Below, one piece after another: positions 45,370 through 53,826 of a stretch of DNA of 64,000 bases. A program made the position numbers and the translations under genes. This stretch comes from an uncultured Bacteroidaceae bacterium (GTDB lineage Bacteria > Bacteroidota > Bacteroidia > Bacteroidales > Bacteroidaceae), in assembly GCA_934394435.1 (NCBI GenBank), contig CAKRRN010000003.1, positions 65,080-129,079 on the forward strand, written 5' to 3'. Every line of letters starts with the position of its first letter. Within the stretch, counting starts at the first letter, position 1. A model generated the notes under the pieces. The model saw only the letters and a list, made by a program, of their open reading frames with translations, searched no databases and was not told the DNA's origin.

Positions 45370-45927
45370 ATGGACACACAAGAACAGTTCAAGCAGGTAA
45401 TGGACGAATGCAGAACGTTGTTTGCCAAGAAGATGCACGACTATGGTCCTTCGTGGAGAATACTTCGTCCTACATCGCTGACAGACCAGATATACATCAA
45501 GGCACGTCGCATACGTACATTGGAAATCTGCGGAAAGGGACTTGTGGACGAGGGTATAAGGCCTGAGTTCATTGGTATTGTAAACTATGCTGTGATTGGT
45601 CTTATCCAGTTGGAACTGGGTGCTGCTGATGTTCAAGACGGAATGTCGGCAGATGAGTGTATGGAGGCATACGACCGTCATTCGACAGAAGCGATGAACT
45701 TGATGTTGCGCAAGAATCATGACTATGGCGAGGCCTGGAGACAGATGCGCGTAAGCAGCTATACAGACCTCATTCTAATGAAGGTTATGCGCACCAAGCA
45801 GATTGAGGATTTGCATGGAGCGACGCTTGTGTCAGAAGGCATAGATGCCAATTATATGGATATGATGAACTATGCTGTTTTCGGACTTATAAAACTGACG
45901 TTTGGTGAAGAACCGGTTGAAGAGTAG
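45370..45927 (+). CDS. DUF1599-domain protein (two internal repeats)
   Basis: 185 residues made of two related halves: ~10-85 (KKMHDYGPSWRILRPTSLTDQIYIKARRI...NYAVIGLIQLELG) and ~105-180 (RKNHDYGEAWRQMRVSSYTDLILMKVMRT...NYAVFGLIKLTFG). The shared (M/N)HDYG-W and NYAV-GLI signatures define DUF1599. Related domains have been linked to nucleotide modification in phages, but the cellular role is unknown. First gene of an operon with the DoxX/MauE-like protein, tpiA, a SPOR protein and folE, an order I recall from other Bacteroidales. Confidence 0.88.
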   Translation: MDTQEQFKQVMDECRTLFAKKMHDYGPSWRILRPTSLTDQIYIKARRIRTLEICGKGLVDEGIRPEFIGIVNYAVIGLIQLELGAADVQDGMSADECMEAYDRHSTEAMNLMLRKNHDYGEAWRQMRVSSYTDLILMKVMRTKQIEDLHGATLVSEGIDANYMDMMNYAVFGLIKLTFGEEPVEE

Positions 45928-47212
45928 ACTTCTGTGGCTGGCAGTGAATGTGATGCGCCTAATGGTGGCGTGCACCTTTGTCTTCTCAGGTACGGTCAAA
46001 CTGATTGACCCCCACGGAACGGAGTATAAGATTCAAGACTATGCCCAGGCTTTCGGCTTACAAGCTCTGGCACAGGGGGTGGTTCCTCTTGTGTTGTCTG
46101 TAGCTATCGCCATGCTTGAGTTCACTATGGGCATTTACCTCTTGTTCGGTATACGTCGTAGGCGAACCGTGCATTTGGCTTTGGTAATCATGCTCTTCTT
46201 CACTCCTCTCACTCTGTATCTGGCACTGAAGAATCCTGTGAAGGACTGTGGCTGTTTTGGCGATGCTTTGGTGCTGACCAACTGGCAGACTTTCTTCAAG
46301 AATGTTGTCTTACTGGGAGCTGTCATCTTGCTGACCCTAAAGACGCGTCTCATGACACGTCTGATAACGGAACGCAACCAGTGGACCGTGTCACTCTACA
46401 CGTGGCTCTTCTCGCTTATCTTTGCTGGTATCAGTATCTATGGACTGCCTATTATTGATTTTCGTCCTTACAGAATAGGAATTGACTTGCGTCAGAAACT
46501 ACAAGAGCGTAATCAGTCTCTGTCACAGTCTGTCACATATTTTATTATGGAGAAAGACGGGGTGCGTAAGGAGTTTACCATAGATAATTATCCAGACAGC
46601 ACGTGGACGTTTGTGGATTCGCGATTAGAGGGGGAGGGTACAAGCATCTCGCCCTACGCAGACTTTTTTATGCAGGCGGTCAGTGGAGAGAATCTTACAG
46701 AGCAGGTGATGCAGGACTCGTCCTTTGTGTTCCTTTTGCTTTCGCCCTATTTGGAACAGGCCGATGATGGGGTGCTGGATCGTATTACTTCTGTGTATGA
46801 CTATGTGCAGGAACATGGTTACCAGTTTTATTGCTTGACGTCTAGTGGAGAAGAGTCTATCGCCCGATGGCAAGAGATGACTGGAGCTGAATATCCATTT
46901 TTGCAGACAGACGCTATTGTGCTGAAAACCATGATACGCTCTAATCCTGGACTGATGCTTCTGCATGACGGCAAGATTGTGAATAAATGGCCCGCTTCTG
47001 GACTGCCAGACCTAACGGAAGAGGAACACCCATTGGAGCAGACCCAATGGGCAAATCCAGAGAAGAGTTCGCGCATAAAACGCGTGATAGATATTCTGCT
47101 CTGGTACGTGTTGCCCCTGCTGTTCTTTACTTTGACAGACCGACTGTGGGTGGCATGGAAACTGAGAAACTTACATAAACCATCTATAAACTCTAAATCA
47201 AAAGAATTATGA
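45905..47212 (+). CDS. DoxX/MauE-like integral membrane protein
   Basis: About 435 residues. No ATG exists before the first membrane helix; the start is GTG 45905 or TTG 45902/45917, inside the last codons of the DUF1599 gene, so translation is probably coupled. Four helices fill ~12-150, with FVFSGTVKLIDPHGTEYKI and the Cys motif KDCGCFGDAL-LTNWQTFFKN typical of MauE/DoxX-type proteins. A soluble middle region (~200-390) looks thioredoxin-like without CxxC (FVFLLLSPYLEQ...YQFYCLTSS), and one more helix lies at ~395-415. A redox or electron-transfer role is suggested by the family but unproven. Its stop overlaps the tpiA start (ATGA). Confidence 0.8.
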   Translation: MKNRLKSRLLWLAVNVMRLMVACTFVFSGTVKLIDPHGTEYKIQDYAQAFGLQALAQGVVPLVLSVAIAMLEFTMGIYLLFGIRRRRTVHLALVIMLFFTPLTLYLALKNPVKDCGCFGDALVLTNWQTFFKNVVLLGAVILLTLKTRLMTRLITERNQWTVSLYTWLFSLIFAGISIYGLPIIDFRPYRIGIDLRQKLQERNQSLSQSVTYFIMEKDGVRKEFTIDNYPDSTWTFVDSRLEGEGTSISPYADFFMQAVSGENLTEQVMQDSSFVFLLLSPYLEQADDGVLDRITSVYDYVQEHGYQFYCLTSSGEESIARWQEMTGAEYPFLQTDAIVLKTMIRSNPGLMLLHDGKIVNKWPASGLPDLTEEEHPLEQTQWANPEKSSRIKRVIDILLWYVLPLLFFTLTDRLWVAWKLRNLHKPSINSKSKEL

Positions 47213-47970
47213 GAAAGAAGATTGTTGCAGGCAACTGGAAAATGAACAAGACCCTGCAGGAAGGTGTGGCTCTTGCCACTGAGTTGAAGGACATTTTGGC
47301 AGCAGAGAAGCCTAATTGCGAGGTAATCATTGGCACTCCTTTCATTCACTTGGCTACTGTGAGCGAACTGCTCAAGGACAGCGTGATTGCTGTAAGTGCG
47401 GAGAATTGTGCAAATCATGAGAGTGGCGCATACACAGGTGAGGTGAGCGCTGCCATGGTAAAGAGCACGGGTGCTGAGTATGTGATTCTCGGTCACAGCG
47501 AGCGTCGTGAGTATTATGCAGAGACTCCTGAAATACTGAAAGAGAAGGTTGATTTGGCTTTGGCAAATGGTCTGAAGATAATCTTCTGCATCGGTGAAAG
47601 CCTGGCACAGCGCGAGGCTAACGAGCAGGAGGCTGTATGTAAGGCAGAGCTGGCTGGTAGTGTATTCCATCTGACTGCTGAGCAGTGGAAGAATGTGGTG
47701 ATTGCTTATGAGCCCATCTGGGCCATTGGTACTGGCAAGACTGCTACAGCAGAGCAGGCTGAGGAAATCCATGCTTACATCCGCAAGTGTGTGGCAGAGG
47801 TATATGGCGAAGCTGTGGCTGACGAAACAAGTATCCTGTACGGTGGCTCATGTAAGGCAAGCAACGCTCCTGAGCTGTTCGCTAAGCCTGACATCGATGG
47901 CGGTCTGATTGGAGGCGCTTCTCTGAAGGCTCCCGACTTCAAGGGCATCATCGACGCTTGGAAGAAATAA
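47209..47970 (+). CDS. tpiA: triosephosphate isomerase
   Basis: 253 residues, standard length. Active-site residues are plain: Asn-Lys in IVAGNWKMNK (~5-14), His in VILGHSERR (~97-105) and catalytic Glu in VIAYEPIWAIGTG (~170-182), with the phosphate-binding GGSCKASN and GGLIGGASL loops near the end. It interconverts dihydroxyacetone phosphate and glyceraldehyde 3-phosphate. It overlaps the preceding membrane gene by 4 bp and is followed by a strong terminator, although SPOR and folE genes continue on the same strand. Confidence 0.98.
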   Translation: MRKKIVAGNWKMNKTLQEGVALATELKDILAAEKPNCEVIIGTPFIHLATVSELLKDSVIAVSAENCANHESGAYTGEVSAAMVKSTGAEYVILGHSERREYYAETPEILKEKVDLALANGLKIIFCIGESLAQREANEQEAVCKAELAGSVFHLTAEQWKNVVIAYEPIWAIGTGKTATAEQAEEIHAYIRKCVAEVYGEAVADETSILYGGSCKASNAPELFAKPDIDGGLIGGASLKAPDFKGIIDAWKK

Positions 47971-47989
47971 TAGATGTAAAAAACATTTT

Positions 47990-48046
47990 GCCTCGCCAGT
48001 CTTCTGGCAACCTGCGTGTATTCCGTTGGCTGGTGAGGCCTTTTTT
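47990..48046 (+). terminator. terminator after tpiA
   Basis: Arms GCCTCGCCAG (47990-47999) and CTGGTGAGGC (48030-48039, one G-T pair), followed by CTTTTTT. It may only attenuate, as SPOR and folE follow closely. Confidence 0.8.
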
Positions 48047-48071
48047 AGAAAATAACAGCAAAACATAAGAA

Positions 48072-48614
48072 ATGCGCATTCCTCTTGTCATACTCAGTGC
48101 TCTCACTTGTCTTACCCTGGCAGCACAGCAACGGTATACAGATTTGCTCCAGAATACGGTCGATGGGCAAGGAAAAATAACCTTGTATCAGAGTGAGAAG
48201 ATAACTTCATTGGTCAATGGAACTACAGTCGCAAAGGCAGTAGCACCTGTTGCCCAACGCGTTTCTCAGACAAGCCAGCAGATTCCACAGCACCAGCGTG
48301 ATTCTGTAGACTCCGTGTCTGGCATGTTTAAGACAGAAGGACAGAAGATGCGCGTGAATGGTTATCGCATACAGGTGTATTCCGGCGACAATTCGCGCAG
48401 GGGAAAGAATGAAGCCGTAGCCATGGGACGCCGTGTCAAGGGAATGTTCCCCGAACTACCTGTATATACACATTTCTCTTCGCCTCACTGGATCTGCCGT
48501 GTAGGTGACTTTCGTACTTATGAGGAAGCCAATGAATATTTTCGGCAAATGAAAGCATCAGGCATGTTTGCCGAAGCTGTTATGGTACGATGCAAGGTGA
48601 TTGTGTATTATTGA
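48072..48614 (+). CDS. SPOR-domain envelope protein
   Basis: 180 residues: signal peptide (MRIPLVILSALTCLTLAAQ), a low-complexity Gln/Ser/Val-rich linker (~35-95), and a C-terminal SPOR domain (~100-180) with GYRIQVYSGDNSRRGKNEA, WICRVGDFRTYEEANEYFRQM and the final VIVYY strand. SPOR domains bind peptidoglycan lacking stem peptides at division sites. Placed between tpiA and folE, an arrangement I recall in related genomes. Confidence 0.9.
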   Translation: MRIPLVILSALTCLTLAAQQRYTDLLQNTVDGQGKITLYQSEKITSLVNGTTVAKAVAPVAQRVSQTSQQIPQHQRDSVDSVSGMFKTEGQKMRVNGYRIQVYSGDNSRRGKNEAVAMGRRVKGMFPELPVYTHFSSPHWICRVGDFRTYEEANEYFRQMKASGMFAEAVMVRCKVIVYY

Positions 48615-48631
48615 AACCTTAGAAGAGACTG

Positions 48632-49255
48632 ATGATGGAAAACAAAAGTTTTGAAGAAAGACCGACAAGTGCGAGTTCGGAAACAGAGGAAAAGGACATG
48701 GTAGAGCAGGAACTATCTGCTCATGTAAAGCGTATACTCTCTCTGATGGGAGAGAATCCGCAGCGAGAGGGCTTGCTGAAGACGCCGCAGCGTGTGGCAC
48801 GTGCCATGCAATATCTGACCAGCGGCTACGGACAAGACCCTGTGGCTATACTCAATTCCGCCAAGTTCAGCGAGGAGTATAGTCAGATGGTGATTGTACG
48901 CGATATCAACTTCTATTCACTTTGCGAACACCATATGCTTCCGTTCTATGGGCGTGTACATGTGGCTTATATCCCTAATGGTGAGGTGACGGGATTGAGT
49001 AAAATTGCCCGTGTGGTAGATTGCTTTGCCAGACGATTGCAGATTCAAGAGCGCATGACCAAACAAATACGTGAGTGCATTCAAGAAGCCCTGCATCCTT
49101 TGGGGGTAATGGTGGTAGTGGAAGCGCAACATATGTGCATGCAGATGCGTGGAGTGGAAAAGCAGGGAAGCCTAACTACCACAAGTGATTTCTGTGGCGC
49201 GTTTAATCAAGCTAAGACTCGTGAAGAGTTTCTGCAACTAATTAGTCGTCTTTAA
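48632..49255 (+). CDS. folE: GTP cyclohydrolase I
   Basis: 207 residues. After a variable N-terminus (~1-25) come ENPQREGLLKTPQRVARAM, the zinc Cys and His in SLCEHHMLPFYG (~93-104), SKIARVVDCFARRLQIQE, and the second zinc Cys in MCMQMRGVEK (~165-174), ending TTSDFCGAF. It opens GTP to 7,8-dihydroneopterin triphosphate, the first step of folate synthesis. Two adjacent ATGs (48632, 48635) are both possible starts. Last gene of its operon; no terminator hairpin with a T-tract follows, only the palindrome array. Confidence 0.97.
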   Translation: MMENKSFEERPTSASSETEEKDMVEQELSAHVKRILSLMGENPQREGLLKTPQRVARAMQYLTSGYGQDPVAILNSAKFSEEYSQMVIVRDINFYSLCEHHMLPFYGRVHVAYIPNGEVTGLSKIARVVDCFARRLQIQERMTKQIRECIQEALHPLGVMVVVEAQHMCMQMRGVEKQGSLTTTSDFCGAFNQAKTREEFLQLISRL

Positions 49256-49269
49256 AGGATGACTATTTT

Positions 49270-49370
49270 ATAGTATTAAATGGTCATTTAATACGTATTA
49301 AAAGGGCAAGTAATATAGTATTCAATAGCAAAGTATTATAGTATTACTTTTCGGGACAGTCTTATTTATA
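49270..49370. repeat. tandem palindrome array (GTATTAAATG/CATTTAATAC units)
   Basis: First unit has perfect 10-bp arms GTATTAAATG (49273-49282) and CATTTAATAC (49285-49294). Two further units with GTATTA/GTATTCA left arms and TAATAT/AGTATTAT right arms follow to GTATTACTTTT at ~49351. The same words occur in the array slot of the element at 63555, yet the element's core and termini are absent here. Confidence 0.8.
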
Positions 49371-49388
49371 ACTAAAAAATGTACTGTT

Positions 49389-49511
49389 ATGACAAACATT
49401 TCTGGAAGTAAAGCCAATCCTATAGATTGGGAGATGTACGAGAGCATGGTCTATCTAAAAGAATGGACAGGAGGCTGGGTGATATTAAAGGGGAGTGGAG
49501 AACTTATCTAA
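49389..49511 (+). CDS. possible small protein, 40 residues, unrecognised
   Basis: ATG at 49389 to TAA at 49509: starts MTNISGSKANPIDWEMYESM and is rich in Trp, Tyr and Gly (KEWTGGWVILKGSGELI at the end). No family recognised. It lies between the palindrome array and the large envelope gene at 49546. Codon use looks normal and the aromatic pattern is not random-looking, but so short a frame can arise by chance. Confidence 0.3.
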   Translation: MTNISGSKANPIDWEMYESMVYLKEWTGGWVILKGSGELI

Positions 49512-49545
49512 TGAGGCAAAAGAAATTGTAAAACTTGGTTGATGT

Positions 49546-52500
49546 ATGTGCGCTTGCCTGGCAAAACAATGTAATAGGAAGAGGATTGCTTCTTTCTTAC
49601 TCTTCCTCATGGTGGCTTATAGCGCTTTCGCACAGGTGTATACGTCACGTGTTGTTGACGGACAGACAGGTGAGATTTTGCCTTATGTGAGTATTTCTGT
49701 GGTAGGGAAGAATGAGGGCACTATAGCTAATTCAAACGGAGAGTTTTGCTTGACTGCAGACTCAAATGACACTTTAAAATTTACATTTATTGGCTATAAT
49801 CCACTTGTGATAAAGGCATCGGAGGTGAGTGATGAGGTAAGGCTTCTTCCTGTATCTACGGAATTACGGGAAGTGACGGTCTTACCTGCCACGACCATCC
49901 TAAAGCGCGTATATCAGAAGTTGACCAATGATTATGCTAACCATAAGAAGGAAACATCTGACTTTTTTCTGCGGCAGGTGTATGACATTGCGGGGACGCG
50001 TGAAATGGTGGAGGGGTTTCTGCAATGCAAGTCTGCTGTTAATCTACGAGACATCCTGTTCTACAGTGGGAGACATTTCCGCGCATCTGCAGGTAGGGAA
50101 GATACCACCTCGATGGTGTTTTCAAATTTGCATATTCCATTATCGCTCGGACCGCAGATACATGGGGCGTTTTTTTGGAAGACAATGATCGCTCCCTTTG
50201 ACAAGATGCCTGACGTTGACCATGGAAAGTCGGGGTATACATTCAAAGTTGCTTTATGTGCGGATGATGAGGGAGGCGAAACGGTGCAGATAGAATTTCT
50301 TAGGGACAAATCCAAAAGAAAGGATGATTGTTTCCTGGAGGGCAAGTTGGTGGTGGATGCAAAGACCTACAGACCACTATTTTTTGAGGGAGATGTGAAG
50401 AATCTGCAGATGGACTTGCAGATAGGCTCTTCATCCCTACAGAAGAGACAACCTGTCACACTTCATGTACGCATTGGATACGACTTTAATGCAGAATACA
50501 CGAAAGTGCGTGACATGGTGACGGAGCTCACCTGTATGGGAACACGCTGCCGTTCTGTCTTGGTAGATGTGGCAGAACGGAAAACAAACTTACGTACACA
50601 GAGAGCCAGAGGTAATCTGCTGGAGGCCATCAGCAAATCGGTTTACGACCCGACATTATGGTCGGATGAGATTATAAAACGTAGCCGTGAGGAGGAGAAA
50701 ATAATCCAAGGAAAGATTAAAAGTATACAGGAGAAAAGTCCAAAGCAAATGGCTCTTTCCTATGGACAGTTTCCTGTTGTGCAGGGTGAGATAGCAGATG
50801 ATTCGTTGCGGGCTCTGGCCTGCCAGGTGGCTAATTATGCTCAGAAGACTCCTCAGGAGATAGTGGCTGTACACATGGACAACAACTGCTACTTCCTGGG
50901 CGATACTCTTTGGTATAAGGCTTATGTGCTGAGGGATGGAAAGATGACTCTCTCGGATATTAGTGGTGTGCTCTATGTAGAGCTTATAAATCAAGATGGG
51001 TATCTCGTGGAGAGACAGACTCTTCGGCTGAGGGATGGGATGGCCAGTAGTTTCTTCTGCATTCCAGACACCGCATATGCTGGCTACTATGAGTTGCGGG
51101 CTTATACTCGCTGGCAACTCAACTGGGGAGAGCATGAGCATCCAAGGTCGAAGGCTACAGACAAATGGTTTCTGAGGAAAGATATGGCAAAAGAATTCTA
51201 CCGAGATTATGACAATCTCTACAGCCGTGTGTTTCCTGTTTACGACAAGCCCGACAAAGCTGGCGATTACAGCCGTGTGATGACCATGCGGCCCCTGCAG
51301 CGTTACTATAAACTGAAGAAGGAGAAGCTTGATGCCGAGGTGACGCTCTATCCTGAGGGAGGCAACTGGCTGAATGGTGTAAGCCAGAGGCTTGCCTTTG
51401 AGGCAGTAAGTGAAAAGGGGGAGCATCTCGATGGTATGTTGTTTATTAAGGATGCAGGAGGCAATACCGTCGTTTCAGCGCAGACAGAGCATCGGGGACG
51501 AGGCGTGCTGGAGATGACTGCGCTGTCAGGAGAGAAATACCAAGCAGAGTTTCGTTGGGGAAAAGGGCTGGTAGCCAAGGTGGAGCTGCCCAGCAGGGAA
51601 GACGAGGGGGTCTGCTTACATACCCTTGAGAGTAATCAGGGATTGGAGGTAAAAGTTACACGAGTGGAACTTCGTAATGTACCTTTAGGACTGACCGTTA
51701 TTCAAAATGGCTCTGTGCGATACCAATGTGAGGTGAGTACGGAGAATGTGACCATACCGAAAGAATGTCTGGATGCGGGAGTCGCACAGGTGACCGTGTT
51801 TGGAAGAAATGGCAGGGTGTGGGCAGATAGGCTCCTTTTTTGCTGCCAAGACAAAGTGAAGGCTGGGAGTGTGAGTGTCATAGGGCTTCCTAAGGCATTG
51901 CCTTCCTATGGGAAATTTACACTGAGGGTGAAGGCACCTGCTGGTGGTTGTCTGTCAGTTGCAGTAAGGGACAAGGCTTTCTCAGCCGAGACGCATGATA
52001 ATGGCAATCTGCTTACTGAGGCTTTGCTGTGCAGTCAAATCAAAGGGTTTGTGGAAAATCCGCGTTACTATTTCGAGGCAGGCGACTCCATTCATAGGCG
52101 TCATCTTGATCTTCTACTGATGGTGCAGGGATGGCGCAGACATGAGTGGCGCGAGATGCTGAAGCCATTTCGTATGAGTGAACCGTTTGAGGTGTCGCCT
52201 ATATTGAGAGGTGATGTGCATGGATATACGGTCAGAAATTCCGAGGACTTCTATTATACGCAACCTGTGCAGGATATGTCTGCGTTCAGAAGCCTCTATC
52301 CAACGGGTGGTGCGTGTGGACCGAAGATAGAAGAGATACGCAGAAAAGTACAAGATAATATAAAAGAGTCAGTTGATGCCCCAGAACCAAACTTAGGGAT
52401 AGAGTGGTATTCAAATGGGACTGGTACAGTGATGCAGCAGAATAAAAAGAAGGCTTTAGAGGAAGGCTTTTATTCTACAGAGATAGAAGAAAAGGATGGA

Positions 52501-53520
52501 GATGCTTCTTCCGTTCAATCTCTTAGCGAATTAAAGAACGATGTGGAGGTTGCCGCGCAGTTCTCAGTTCTTTCTGACCAAGCATCAAACAAAAATATAG
52601 AAACCGTGGCAGAGGTTAAGGACGGACGCTTCGTTATCCAGGCTCCTCACTCCGATACTCCCTACTATCTACACCTTATGGCTAATAAGAAGGGCAAAAA
52701 AGCGAATCTGGTGCTCGATTCTGATGAATATCCCAACTACAGCGTGCGGCTTCAGCAGCCATATCCACGATTTGTAAAACCTTACTCTTTCTATCAGACA
52801 CATTTGCCCGAATATGAAGAATCTGCTATGGATATGAGAGATGATAGCGTTTCTGTAATGGCGGAGGTAACTGTAGGGGTAAGGCACGGTGGATTGCGGG
52901 CACTGGATTTGTACAAACCTGTCCTTGTGTTGGATGCTTACGATGCATACAACCAGGTGGTCGATGCAGGACTTATGCCTGCTTGGCTGTGTGGTTCACT
53001 CTTTCTTTCACTTAATATAGGGCGTCTCTTCATTGGCGATATGGGCATACCACGCTCTTATGACCTTGAGCGCAGATGGAGTGGGCATTCTGCCTCGTTC
53101 TTTACGTCCATTGACGACCAGTTGCGCTACAACCACTTGCGCAACCTTGACAAGGTGCTCATCTATACTGACTATTCACCTCGCTTAGAGGGTGACGAAC
53201 GTTTCCAAGCTGCCGACCAACCTTCTGTGACTGTCAATCTGGTGGCTTTGCCAGACAATACGGAGAGGGTGACAAGCCGTGACAGGATGTATGTGATGAC
53301 TGGTTATAATGTATGTGAAGATTTTTATAGTCCCCATTATGACCAGCATCCTCTGCCAGAGCATACCGATTATCGGCGCACACTTTACTGGAATCCCGAA
53401 CTATGGTTGGACAGCAATGGTGAGGCGGAGATTACCATATGGGGCAATAGTCATGATTGCGAACCATCTGTGAGCATAGAAGGAATGACAGAACAGGGAG
53501 CGGTGTGTGGGGAAGAGTAG
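49546..53520 (+). CDS. large envelope protein: CarboxypepD_reg-like domain plus macroglobulin-like (MG2) region
   Basis: 1324 residues. A hydrophobic signal lies at ~14-30 (IASFLLFLMVAYSAFAQ). Residues ~33-105 are a carboxypeptidase-regulatory-like beta-sandwich (VVDGQTGEILPYVSISVVG...SNGEFCLTAD). Residues ~110-390 resemble DUF5686-type strands and helices. Around ~440-560 is an MG2-like domain (VHMDNNCYFLGDTLWYKAYVL...LYVELINQDG), and the extreme end (LYWNPELWLDSNGEAEITIW) matches the last strand region of alpha-2-macroglobulin-like proteins. No thioester motif is visible. Some relatives are annotated as TonB-plug proteins; no barrel is present here. Function unknown, possibly an outer-membrane protease trap or adhesin. 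Confidence 0.68.
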   Translation: MCACLAKQCNRKRIASFLLFLMVAYSAFAQVYTSRVVDGQTGEILPYVSISVVGKNEGTIANSNGEFCLTADSNDTLKFTFIGYNPLVIKASEVSDEVRLLPVSTELREVTVLPATTILKRVYQKLTNDYANHKKETSDFFLRQVYDIAGTREMVEGFLQCKSAVNLRDILFYSGRHFRASAGREDTTSMVFSNLHIPLSLGPQIHGAFFWKTMIAPFDKMPDVDHGKSGYTFKVALCADDEGGETVQIEFLRDKSKRKDDCFLEGKLVVDAKTYRPLFFEGDVKNLQMDLQIGSSSLQKRQPVTLHVRIGYDFNAEYTKVRDMVTELTCMGTRCRSVLVDVAERKTNLRTQRARGNLLEAISKSVYDPTLWSDEIIKRSREEEKIIQGKIKSIQEKSPKQMALSYGQFPVVQGEIADDSLRALACQVANYAQKTPQEIVAVHMDNNCYFLGDTLWYKAYVLRDGKMTLSDISGVLYVELINQDGYLVERQTLRLRDGMASSFFCIPDTAYAGYYELRAYTRWQLNWGEHEHPRSKATDKWFLRKDMAKEFYRDYDNLYSRVFPVYDKPDKAGDYSRVMTMRPLQRYYKLKKEKLDAEVTLYPEGGNWLNGVSQRLAFEAVSEKGEHLDGMLFIKDAGGNTVVSAQTEHRGRGVLEMTALSGEKYQAEFRWGKGLVAKVELPSREDEGVCLHTLESNQGLEVKVTRVELRNVPLGLTVIQNGSVRYQCEVSTENVTIPKECLDAGVAQVTVFGRNGRVWADRLLFCCQDKVKAGSVSVIGLPKALPSYGKFTLRVKAPAGGCLSVAVRDKAFSAETHDNGNLLTEALLCSQIKGFVENPRYYFEAGDSIHRRHLDLLLMVQGWRRHEWREMLKPFRMSEPFEVSPILRGDVHGYTVRNSEDFYYTQPVQDMSAFRSLYPTGGACGPKIEEIRRKVQDNIKESVDAPEPNLGIEWYSNGTGTVMQQNKKKALEEGFYSTEIEEKDGDASSVQSLSELKNDVEVAAQFSVLSDQASNKNIETVAEVKDGRFVIQAPHSDTPYYLHLMANKKGKKANLVLDSDEYPNYSVRLQQPYPRFVKPYSFYQTHLPEYEESAMDMRDDSVSVMAEVTVGVRHGGLRALDLYKPVLVLDAYDAYNQVVDAGLMPAWLCGSLFLSLNIGRLFIGDMGIPRSYDLERRWSGHSASFFTSIDDQLRYNHLRNLDKVLIYTDYSPRLEGDERFQAADQPSVTVNLVALPDNTERVTSRDRMYVMTGYNVCEDFYSPHYDQHPLPEHTDYRRTLYWNPELWLDSNGEAEITIWGNSHDCEPSVSIEGMTEQGAVCGEE

Positions 53521-53540
53521 TAATGATGTTTCTGAGTCAA

Positions 53541-53576
53541 TTAACCCCAATCGGTCTGATGACCGGTTGGGGTTAA
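53541..53576 (+). repeat. gene-end hairpin repeat, second copy
   Basis: 16-bp arms (53541-53556 and 53561-53576, one G-T pair) around TGAT; core CCAATCGGTCTGATGACCGG. It lies 20 bp after the stop of the 49546 gene, and matches the hairpin at 4277 in length, loop size and core. A paired change outside the core (TTAACCCC/GGGGTTAA against TAAGCCC/GGGCTTA) keeps the stem. Confidence 0.8.
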
Positions 53577-53594
53577 TTATCTATTATTATGTAT

Positions 53595-53770
53595 TATGTT
53601 TCCTAAGATACTTCCTAAACTACCCGAAGATAGTTGGCCAAGTATCTCGCGTACTTAAAAATATCCTTACAGATATACTTTGCAGAGAGATATACGATAA
53701 ACAAACTATGCCCATTGTTTTGGAAAACTATGCCCATAGTTTGTGGAGAACGATACCTATAGTTTTAAAA
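53595..53770. repeat. tandem palindrome array with changing arm sequences (about 8 units)
   Basis: Successive ~22-bp units, each a small palindrome: GTTTC-CTAA-GATACT, AACTA(53618)...TAGTT(53635), AAGTA(53640)...TACTT(53656), ATATC(53661)...GATAT(53676), AAACTATG(53703)-CC-CATTGTTT, AAACTATG(53725-53732)-CC-CATAGTTT(53735-53742), and AACGATA...TAGTTTT. Arms differ between units while the palindromic form and period hold. Confidence 0.75.
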
Positions 53771-53826
53771 AAATGGACATCACTTTGGCAAGGTGATGCC
53801 AATCAGATAGGCTCAGTGGAAATTTA

